Positions 6,186-11,769 of a DNA stretch of 11,769 bases are shown here, in pieces (the first letter of the stretch is position 1; the number at the start of each line of letters is the position of its first letter). Under the pieces are notes generated by a model, which did not search any database, was not told the DNA's origin, and was given only the letters and a program-made list of their open reading frames with translations. The stretch is from an uncultured Calothrix sp. GTDB taxonomy: Bacteria; Cyanobacteriota; Cyanobacteriia; Cyanobacteriales; Nostocaceae. The stretch is from positions 1 to 11,769 of the forward strand of contig CAKZYM010000793.1 of the NCBI GenBank assembly GCA_937884685.1. The letters are read 5' to 3'. The translations under genes and the position numbers were made by a program.

Positions 6186-7442
6186 ATGAATTTAACTATT
6201 AATGATTTAGCATTAATTTATCCAGAACAAATATTTATAGAATTTTCTCAACAACAACGAGAAAAGATATGGGAAGAAACGCAAAAGCATCATTACTATA
6301 ATGCAACAGCACGCTGGAGAGGTTATCTCAATTCTATTTGTGTCAACACTGTTTTAGAATATTTACAGGAATATATTAAAAACGAAACAGACATATCTCA
6401 AAATCTTCAGATTTGGCAAGAAAATGATTTATCTAGTATTTGGAACGTAGTCAACGGTACAGCTATTGAATTAGATTCTACAAAGCTGATATTAATAGCT
6501 CACGAAGACACAGATTTTTCCGATTTGAAAGTCCCTCGTGAATGGGTTGATTTACCGCAGTGGGTAGGTGACTATTATCTATCAATAGAAATCAATTTAG
6601 AAGAGTGCTGGTTGAGAATATGCGGATACACAACTCATCAGCATTTAAAAGAAATTGGCGAACATGACTTTACCGATGAAACATATTCTATTGCAGTTGA
6701 AGAATTAACCGAAGATTTAACAGCAATGTGGATGGGAATCGAACTTTTCCCAATTACAAAACCCGTTGTCGAAGCATTACCGGTTTTATCCGAAACTGAA
6801 ATAGAAGGTTTAGTAAAAACTTTCAACCAATCAAATTTTTTTTCTCCACGTTTAGATGTTCCTTTTCGTAAATGGGGAGCATTTATTGATGATGATACCC
6901 GCAGAAAACAACTATATCAACAGCGACAAACTGAAAATAGAAGCGACGTAATTACTCAAGCAATTAGTAAAGCTGCTGTCAATTTAGGACAGTGGTTTGA
7001 ATCAGCATTTGAAACTGGTTGGCAATCTTTAGATACATTAATAAATTCCAATACGGGTGATTTAGCTTTTGCTTTTAGACAACATGATGTTTCTAGGGAA
7101 TTGACTGTTGAAGCTGCAAAAATAATTGATTTAGGAATGCAGCTTGGTAATAAATCGGTAGCATTATTAATCGGTTTAACAAGAGAAAACGATAACAAAA
7201 TTGGTGTCCGTATACAGTTACACCCCGCTGCTGGCGAAACTTACTTACCGCAAAATATCAAATTAGGACTGCGATCGCGTTCGGGGAAAGTGTTGCAGGA
7301 GCTAGAATCGCGCAGTCAAGATAACTTAATTCAGCTAAAACGATTTACCTGTCCCATAGGTAAAAAATTTAGCGTGGAAGTTGCGTTAGATAATTTCAGC
7401 ATAATCGAAGATTTTACGATTGAAATGCCAAATTATGAGTAA
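6186..7442 (+). CDS. DUF1822 family protein, 418 aa
   Basis: The N-terminus has the pattern I associate with DUF1822: a short hydrophobic lead (IFIEFSQQQREKIWE) followed by ARWRGYLNSICVNTVLEYLQ (~42-61). A central block at ~120-155 (VDLPQWVGDYYLSIEINLEE, then CWLRICGY) and a C-terminal beta-rich block at ~324-402 (VALLIGLTRENDNKIGVRIQLHP ... GKKFSVEVAL) complete the domain. DUF1822 is a cyanobacterial family of unknown biochemical function. There is no signal peptide or transmembrane segment, so it is probably cytoplasmic. It sits between the sigma-like gene (1 nt gap) and the CHAT-CHASE2 gene (8-nt overlap), the arrangement expected for a subunit, regulator or substrate of its neighbours. 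An HIP1 octamer lies in its 3' part. Family call fairly sure; role unknown. Confidence 0.8.
   Translation: MNLTINDLALIYPEQIFIEFSQQQREKIWEETQKHHYYNATARWRGYLNSICVNTVLEYLQEYIKNETDISQNLQIWQENDLSSIWNVVNGTAIELDSTKLILIAHEDTDFSDLKVPREWVDLPQWVGDYYLSIEINLEECWLRICGYTTHQHLKEIGEHDFTDETYSIAVEELTEDLTAMWMGIELFPITKPVVEALPVLSETEIEGLVKTFNQSNFFSPRLDVPFRKWGAFIDDDTRRKQLYQQRQTENRSDVITQAISKAAVNLGQWFESAFETGWQSLDTLINSNTGDLAFAFRQHDVSRELTVEAAKIIDLGMQLGNKSVALLIGLTRENDNKIGVRIQLHPAAGETYLPQNIKLGLRSRSGKVLQELESRSQDNLIQLKRFTCPIGKKFSVEVALDNFSIIEDFTIEMPNYE
7271..7278 (+). other. HIP1 octamer GCGATCGC
   Basis: This is the highly iterated palindrome of many cyanobacterial genomes, seen once here inside the DUF1822 gene. It supports a cyanobacterial origin. 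Confidence 0.85.
7435..7442 (+). promoter_or_regulatory. Stop/start overlap ATGAGTAA coupling DUF1822 and CHAT-CHASE2 translation
   Basis: The ATG of the third operon gene overlaps the TAA of the second by 8 nt in a different frame. No good Shine-Dalgarno is seen, so re-initiation by terminating ribosomes is the likely route and would tie the amounts of the two proteins together. Confidence 0.6.
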
Positions 7443-9855
7443 AGTAATCGTATTAAATTTAGGAAACGGAAGCGTACAAACAGGTTTTCCTTTCGTCACT
7501 GCTCAACTAAAATTATCTGGTAAAGTAATGCAGTTTACTGGTAGTTTACCAGCAATACCAGAATTAGCAGAAATTTATCGCCGCTGGCAGCTTTTTTACG
7601 AATTATTATACAAAGCCCGTTCAACAAATATTCGCAGCATTCAGCCTTTAACTATTAACCAAAATCAGGATGAAGACGAAGATGATGACGACGATATAAT
7701 AATTGATGAATCAGATATAACGCACGTTAGTCATGCCGATTTTAACAATGTTTGCCAGCAATTAAAAATCAACTTAAATAATTGGTTGGATTCTCCAGAG
7801 TTTCGCTCAATAGAACGTCAATTGCGTAAAGAATTGCATCCTGAAGACGAAATTCATTTTATTATCCAAACTGAAGATAATCAATTACGAAAAATTCCCT
7901 GGTATAACTGGCAGTTTTTTGAAGATTATCCTCGTACTGAAATGTCTTTAAGTTCTCTAAATTTTGAACCGGGAAAAATTAAACATACCTCTGGTAAAAA
8001 AGTGAGGATTTTAGCAATTATTGGTGATAGTAGTGGGATTGACGTTGAAATAGACAAAAGATTAATTGCTAGCTTAACAGATGCAGAAACAGTTTTTTTA
8101 GTAGAACCCCAGCGTCAACAATTAGACGAATTGCTTTGGGATAAACGTGGATGGGATATTCTATTTTTTGCAGGACACAGTAATACTGGATGCGATGATA
8201 ATATCGGCAATATTTATATTAATAAAACCAACAGTTTAACAATTAATGAATTAAAAAACGCTCTTAATAAAGCCATCGAAAGAGGTTTGCAGCTAGCAAT
8301 TTTCAACTCCTGCGAAGGTTTAGGATTAGCCGCTCAGTTAACTGATTTACGCATACCGCAAATAATTGTGATGCGTGAACCCGTTCCCGATAGTGTAGCG
8401 CAGCAATTTTTAAAGCATTTTCTCACAATTTTTGCTGGGGGAGAATCTTTTTATCTAGCAGTAAGAGAAGCAAGGGAAAGATTACAGGGAATAGAAGGAG
8501 AATTTCCTGGTGCATCTTGGCTACCTGTAATATTTCAAAATCCCGCAGAAATTCCACCAACTTGGCAGCAATTACGAGATAAAGTTGATTCTATTCCTGC
8601 TGCAAAAACTTTACCCGTCCGACCATATATTAAGCCAAAAATTTCTACGGTAGTTTTGAGCAGTATATTCATTACAGCATTATTCATGGGTTTGAGATGG
8701 TTGGGAATAATGCAACCCTGGGAATTAAAAGCCCTTGATTTTTTAATGCAAAAAATGCCTATTGAAAAAGCAGACAAGCGAATTTTAATTGTTGGTGCTG
8801 ACGAAGAAGATATTAGTAATGATAAATATGGTTATCCTATACCAGATAAAACTTTAGGTCAGCTTTTAGAAAAAATTCAAACATACCAACCAGCAGCTAT
8901 TGGAGTAGATATATTTCGCGACCAACCCGTATCTGGAAGGGATAATAAAAACAGTCAAAAACAATATCTAATTAATCAGTGGAAAGAAAATAAAAATTTA
9001 ATTGCGATTTGTGCGGGTAATAATCTCAAGAATAGTGTTGCACCACCACCAAACGTTGACAAAAAACAAGTAGGTTACGCTGATTTATTTGATGATAAAT
9101 CGCAAACCCAGAAACAAGACGACACCATTCGTAGATATTTATTATCCCGCAGTCCCAATGCTATTACAAATGCATCTCGCTGTAACACATCTTATTCATT
9201 CGCTTGGCAATTATTATATAGATATTTTAGAAATAAACGAATTCCGGTTACAACAGTAGATAGTAATTGGCAATTCGGCGATACTATTATCAAACGCTTA
9301 CAGTCCCAGAGTAGTGGGTATCAAAACTTAGATGCAAGCGGAAATCAACTACTGATTAACTATCGTAATACTCCTAAAATTGCTCAACAGGTTACGATTA
9401 GAGATATTTTAGAAAATAGTAATAAATTTAATCCTGATTGGGTAAAAGATAGAATCGTATTAATTGGCATTACAGCAACAAGCATTCGCGATATTCATGA
9501 TACACCACAGGGAGAAATTAGAGGCTTATATATTCATGCTCATGCAATAAGCCAAATTTTAAGTGCAGTAGAAGATAACCGAACTTTAACATGGTGGCTA
9601 CCTCAGTGGGGAGATACTATTTTAGTTTTCCTATTTTCTTGTACCGGTGGAATAATAATTTGGATTTGGCAAAATCGTACACATCAAATAATAGCAATTA
9701 GTAGCGCTGCAATTATTTTATATATAGTTTGCTGGTTTGCTTTAACAAAAGGTGGTTGGTTTCCCTTAATTCCTTCAACATTAGCTTTACTCGGTACAAG
9801 TGGAATTGTTGTAGTTTGGACTATGAAAATAGAGAAGGTAATAGGTAATGGGTAA
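7435..9855 (+). CDS. CHAT-CHASE2 membrane protein: caspase-like protease domain fused to extracytoplasmic sensor, 806 aa
   Basis: Residues 1-180 form an N-terminal region often seen before cyanobacterial CHAT domains (LPAIPELAEIYRRWQ), with an acidic run at ~79-94. The CHAT domain spans ~188-372: ILFFAGHS gives the His (H248) and IFNSCEG the Cys (C293) of the clan CD dyad, and the domain ends GASWLPVIFQNP. A transmembrane helix (~404-424) leads into CHASE2 (~425-715), recognised by QPWELKALDFLMQ, ILIVGADEEDI, PAAIGVDIFRD and RIVLIGIT. Three C-terminal transmembrane helices follow (~727-745, 752-770, 775-795). Expected topology: CHAT in the cytoplasm, CHASE2 outside. Unlike most CHASE2 proteins no kinase or cyclase follows; output must come from the CHAT end. 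The ATG overlaps the DUF1822 stop (ATGAGTAA), preferred over an upstream in-frame TTG at 7420. The last residues (KVIGNG) and the stop lie in a heptamer array. Confidence 0.88.
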   Translation: MSKVIVLNLGNGSVQTGFPFVTAQLKLSGKVMQFTGSLPAIPELAEIYRRWQLFYELLYKARSTNIRSIQPLTINQNQDEDEDDDDDIIIDESDITHVSHADFNNVCQQLKINLNNWLDSPEFRSIERQLRKELHPEDEIHFIIQTEDNQLRKIPWYNWQFFEDYPRTEMSLSSLNFEPGKIKHTSGKKVRILAIIGDSSGIDVEIDKRLIASLTDAETVFLVEPQRQQLDELLWDKRGWDILFFAGHSNTGCDDNIGNIYINKTNSLTINELKNALNKAIERGLQLAIFNSCEGLGLAAQLTDLRIPQIIVMREPVPDSVAQQFLKHFLTIFAGGESFYLAVREARERLQGIEGEFPGASWLPVIFQNPAEIPPTWQQLRDKVDSIPAAKTLPVRPYIKPKISTVVLSSIFITALFMGLRWLGIMQPWELKALDFLMQKMPIEKADKRILIVGADEEDISNDKYGYPIPDKTLGQLLEKIQTYQPAAIGVDIFRDQPVSGRDNKNSQKQYLINQWKENKNLIAICAGNNLKNSVAPPPNVDKKQVGYADLFDDKSQTQKQDDTIRRYLLSRSPNAITNASRCNTSYSFAWQLLYRYFRNKRIPVTTVDSNWQFGDTIIKRLQSQSSGYQNLDASGNQLLINYRNTPKIAQQVTIRDILENSNKFNPDWVKDRIVLIGITATSIRDIHDTPQGEIRGLYIHAHAISQILSAVEDNRTLTWWLPQWGDTILVFLFSCTGGIIIWIWQNRTHQIIAISSAAIILYIVCWFALTKGGWFPLIPSTLALLGTSGIVVVWTMKIEKVIGNG

Positions 9856-9857
9856 GT
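9837..9857 (+). repeat. Heptamer repeat overlapping the end of the CHAT-CHASE2 gene
   Basis: Three 7-bp units (GGTAATA, GGTAATG, GGTAAGT) run across the stop codon at 9853-9855. The C-terminal residues VIGNG and the TAA are therefore repeat-derived. Confidence 0.6.
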
Positions 9858-9890
9858 AGGTCGGCCTTGAAAATCGTAGTTAAGACCAGG

Positions 9891-9925
9891 AAGTAGCAAG
9901 TAGCAAGTAGCAAATAGCAAGTAGC
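9891..9925 (+). repeat. AAGTAGC heptamer array, five units
   Basis: Five head-to-tail 7-bp units (AAGTAGC, one AAATAGC) belong to the short tandemly repeated repetitive class typical of heterocystous cyanobacteria. The array is complementary to the one at 10032-10094. Confidence 0.85.
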
Positions 9926-9988
9926 AGCAAGGGTTTAAGAGTGATTTATATTTTGTTACATAGCTCCGTTTATTTGTGCCGACTTACT

Positions 9989-10016
9989 TAATTGGTAATT
10001 AGTAATTAGTAATGGG
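9989..10016 (+). repeat. TAATTAG heptamer array, four units
   Basis: The units are TAATTGG, TAATTAG, TAATTAG and TAATGGG. The 7-bp period is the same as in the neighbouring arrays, but the sequence differs. Confidence 0.75.
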
Positions 10017-10031
10017 TCATAAAAAAATGTT

Positions 10032-10094
10032 TCTTACTCGCTACTTGCTACTTATTACTTACTACTTGCTACTTATTACTTACTACTCGCTACT
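10032..10094 (-). repeat. GCTACTT/xxxTACT heptamer array with a duplicated 21-bp superunit
   Basis: Nine 7-bp units, most ending TACT or TTACT (CGCTACT, TGCTACT, TATTACT, TACTACT and so on). Three consecutive units form a 21-bp block repeated exactly at 10046-10066 and 10067-10087, showing growth by duplication of triplets of units. Read on the minus strand it is the AGTAGCA family of 9891-9925, so the two arrays form an inverted pair about 110 bp apart. Confidence 0.8.
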
Positions 10095-10111
10095 CCCTTA
10101 CTACAAATCCA

Positions 10112-10158
10112 CAATAAAAGAGACGTAATATATATATTACGTCTCTACATTTTTATTG
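10112..10158. terminator. Dispersed GAGACGTA hairpin, copy 3; bidirectional terminator between the CHAT operon and the BON gene
   Basis: A perfect 13-bp stem (GAGACGTAATATA / TATATATTACGTCTC core, 10120-10145) lies within outer arms CAATAAAA / TTTTATTG. On the minus strand the stem is followed by TTTTATTG, good for ending the BON gene (stop at 10189). On the plus strand it is followed by TACATTTTTATTG, as in copies 1 and 2 relative to their genes. It is inverted relative to copies 1 and 2 and has an AT-rich centre instead of GC. Confidence 0.65.
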
Positions 10159-10188
10159 AATAATTTTTAGGTAAAAATTCAATGTTAA

Positions 10189-10722
10189 TTAATTTGCACC
10201 TTCGGGAGCAGCAGGAACAGCACCACCTTCAGGAGCAGCACCAGGAACGGTCTCAGCACCTGGAACAACACCTTCAGGAGCGGGAGCAGCACCGTCAATA
10301 TTTGCCTCGACGTTTACACCCTTCACACCTTTAACTCCTTTGGTCAAAGGTTCAACTTGCTGAAGCTCTTCTTGAGAAGAAACTGTACCACCAACGGTAA
10401 CAACTCCTTCCTGTTCTTTAACTTCCAAGTTGCTGGTTGGTAAGTTTTCTTTTAACTTTTTACTAACTTCTTTTGATAAATCGCTCGCTAACGGGTCTGT
10501 ACCCTCGGTTGCAGCAGTTGGATCTGTAGGTGCGTTTTCTGCTCCAGGCTGACCTAAAGGCTGATTTACACCTTCTGTTTCGCTAGCTTCTCTTGCAGAG
10601 GGTTGTAAAGCTTCATTAGTAGCACCAGGATTTTCTGAGCCAGTCTTAGCTGATTCTTCACCACAACCAACTGCACCAGTTACTAAAATACCGCTGATGA
10701 GAAGAGGAATAAATTTTTTCAT
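10189..10722 (-). CDS. BON-domain lipoprotein, 177 aa
   Basis: MKKFIPLLISGILVTGAVGC is a lipoprotein signal peptide. The lipobox AVGC is slightly off consensus (Ala at -3), with lipidation expected at C20. A disordered linker rich in Glu, Pro, Ala, Gly and Thr spans ~21-78. Residues ~80-143 are a BON domain (DLSKEVSKKLKENL ... GVVTVGGTVSSQEELQQVE ... GVKGV), a fold found in envelope and osmotic-stress proteins such as OsmY and thought to bind membranes or surfaces. The last ~34 residues are a Gly/Ala/Pro/Glu tail made of degenerate PEG-AAP repeats. The start is set by AGGAG 6 nt upstream. It appears monocistronic and ends at hairpin copy 3. Probably a membrane-anchored periplasmic or outer-membrane protein; function not known. 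Confidence 0.88.
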   Translation of the reverse strand: MKKFIPLLISGILVTGAVGCGEESAKTGSENPGATNEALQPSAREASETEGVNQPLGQPGAENAPTDPTAATEGTDPLASDLSKEVSKKLKENLPTSNLEVKEQEGVVTVGGTVSSQEELQQVEPLTKGVKGVKGVNVEANIDGAAPAPEGVVPGAETVPGAAPEGGAVPAAPEGAN

Positions 10723-10728
10723 TGGAAT

Positions 10729-10733
10729 CTCCT
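10729..10733 (-). promoter_or_regulatory. Ribosome binding site of the BON lipoprotein gene
   Basis: AGGAG on the minus strand lies 6 nt before the ATG at 10722-10720. Confidence 0.7.
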
Positions 10734-10739
10734 AATAGA

Positions 10740-11560
10740 CACTTCTAAGAAACTAATTAATCGGTGTGTTGTGTTGAGGAGCGAATGTTTAAAAAACAAT
10801 CGAGGTTGAATTTGAGTAAGCACCATTATTAAGGCACTAGATTAGCTAAAGGAAATTTGAACATCAAATAACTTTCTTTCCGAAAGCATTTCATTCAAGC
10901 TTCTACAATTAACTACCAATAAATACGACATAACATAATTAGCTGCACTTATACCTACTTGACTTACTCGCCAAGAATTATTAAATGCGTATATGCAATG
11001 CCACCGGACAGCAGCTATTTGATGTTAGCAAATTTGAGAAATTAAGCCACATTTTTTCTAAGTTTCTATTAGTTTGATAAATCTAATTGAGAATCAAACT
11101 TCAAAACAGTTTACACAGCGCTAATACAGAGAATTCATCTATCTTTACACTGAAGTGAATTTTTGCAACTTTTTTTGCTATTAGTTAAGCATTACTGCCT
11201 GAAACTAAGTAACAAACAGTACTAGTATATATAAAAGCTTAATAAATGATTGTACTTATCATTAATAATTAACAACTCAATATTGCTTGAGTTGCAATAA
11301 GCATAATGATTTATCCTAAAGGCATAGTCATTTATAGATATTTTCGTTGTAAAAAGGATTAAAATTTCACCCTTTTCACTCTTGACACTTTTGATTTATT
11401 TTGAGAAGCAGAAAAATAAATTACGAATTATGTGAATATGAATCTAAAATTACATTCATCATTTCACATAAGACTCGCTTTTCATCAAAGCAGTTCCTAT
11501 CAAAGAGTTTTATTAATTAAAGAGAATTTATATTTGATATCAGATTTAGTAATAAAAAAA
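10740..11560. other. About 820-bp AT-rich region without a convincing gene
   Basis: Only short frames were noticed, the clearest being 30 codons from 10985 with no ribosome binding site. It should hold the promoter of the BON gene near its left end, but no clear -35/-10 pair was found. It contains one good small hairpin (11273-11294) and a TATATAAAAG stretch near 11227-11237. The region is long for this genome style and could hide a small RNA or a decayed gene. Confidence 0.4.
11273..11294. repeat. Perfect 8-bp hairpin CAACTCAA-TATTGC-TTGAGTTG
   Basis: Eight paired bases surround a 6-nt loop. An alternative stem, ATTGC (11282-11286) with GCAAT (11293-11297), overlaps it. There is no T-tract directly after it on either strand, so it is not a clear terminator. 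Confidence 0.35.
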
Positions 11561-11605
11561 TGGGGAATTGGGGATTGGGGATTGGGAATTGGGAATTGGG
11601 GATTT
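11561..11605 (+). repeat. STRR1-type heptamer array (ATTGGGG / CCCCAAT)
   Basis: About six 7-bp units alternate GGGGATT and GGGAATT. On the minus strand this reads CCCCAAT, matching the STRR1 consensus CCCCART described for heterocystous cyanobacteria. Confidence 0.8.
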
Positions 11606-11630
11606 TAGAAGTACTATTAATTAGCTATTC

Positions 11631-11707
11631 ACTGATAACTGATAACTGCTCACTGATAACTGATAACTGATAACTGATAACTGCTCACTGATAACTGAAA
11701 ACGGAAA
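11631..11707 (+). repeat. ACTGATA heptamer array, eleven units
   Basis: Eleven units in perfect 7-bp phase: ACTGATA seven times, ACTGCTC twice (units 3 and 8), then ACTGAAA and ACGGAAA as decaying units at the right end. The two ACTGCTC units are five units apart, suggesting duplication of a longer block. Confidence 0.85.
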
Positions 11708-11769
11708 ACGCCACATCGTTGTTCGGTTCTACTACTTTCGCTAGAAGACATATTTTAGGTAAGCTCTTA

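Noticed and set aside
7420..7434. Upstream TTG start for the CHAT-CHASE2 gene
   Set aside because: It would add only five residues (MKCQI). The ATG at 7435 overlaps the previous stop in the usual coupled manner and begins the expected SKVIVLNL strand.
9891..10094. Possible CRISPR array
   Set aside because: The units are 7 bp and tandem, with no spacers and no cas genes nearby; these are STRR-type repeats.
10985..11077. 30-codon ORF starting MRICNATGQQ
   Set aside because: It has no ribosome binding site, no family resemblance, and chance frames of this length are expected in the region.
11640..11754. Minus-strand frame beginning MSSSESSRTEQR at the right edge
   Set aside because: It runs straight into the ACTGATA heptamer array and stops there; it is repeat-encoded with no supporting signals.

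Overview
The window looks like chromosomal DNA of a filamentous, probably heterocystous, cyanobacterium. Evidence seen in the sequence: AT-rich DNA, one HIP1 octamer (GCGATCGC), several arrays of 7-bp tandem repeats including an STRR1-type array (ATTGGGG, complement CCCCAAT), dispersed GAGACGTAGC hairpins of the kind scattered through such genomes, and proteins of cyanobacteria-rich families (DUF1822, CHAT-CHASE2, RTX). The genus cannot be fixed from the sequence alone.

Layout. The left part (1-3800) is on the minus strand. From right to left it holds a 48-codon acidic small ORF (3653-3799), a peptidoglycan-binding-domain protein with a conserved-looking His/Cys C-terminal domain (2557-3477), a two-domain peptidoglycan hydrolase (GH73-like glucosaminidase plus zinc N-acetylmuramoyl-L-alanine amidase, 1365-2426), a 145-bp MITE-like element, and a short RTX calcium-binding protein (104-940). 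The centre (4562-9855) is a tight plus-strand operon of three genes: a divergent sigma-70-like protein, a DUF1822 protein and a membrane protein joining a caspase-like CHAT domain to a CHASE2 sensor domain. The gaps are 1 nt and an 8-nt overlap, so the three are almost certainly co-translated. After a repeat-filled intergenic region comes a minus-strand lipoprotein with a BON domain (10189-10722). About 800 bp without a convincing gene follows, then two more heptamer arrays at the right edge.

How the parts may work together. The central operon is the best candidate for an under-described system. Its CHAT protein keeps the His-Cys dyad (H248, C293), lies on the cytoplasmic side of a membrane anchor, and carries an extracytoplasmic CHASE2 domain. 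It could turn an external signal into proteolysis, with the DUF1822 and sigma-like proteins as partners or substrates and transcription as output. That is inference; family membership and gene order are what the sequence shows. The two cell-wall genes look like a wall-remodelling or lysis pair, and neither has an obvious signal peptide.

Non-coding structure is rich. Three copies of one hairpin family sit at the 3' ends of three transcription units with the T-rich arm trailing the stem. A 47-48-bp direct repeat occurs twice just upstream of the RTX gene and once upstream of the small ORF. A 72-bp near-perfect inverted repeat follows the small ORF. Heptamer repeats run into the stop codon of the CHAT-CHASE2 gene.
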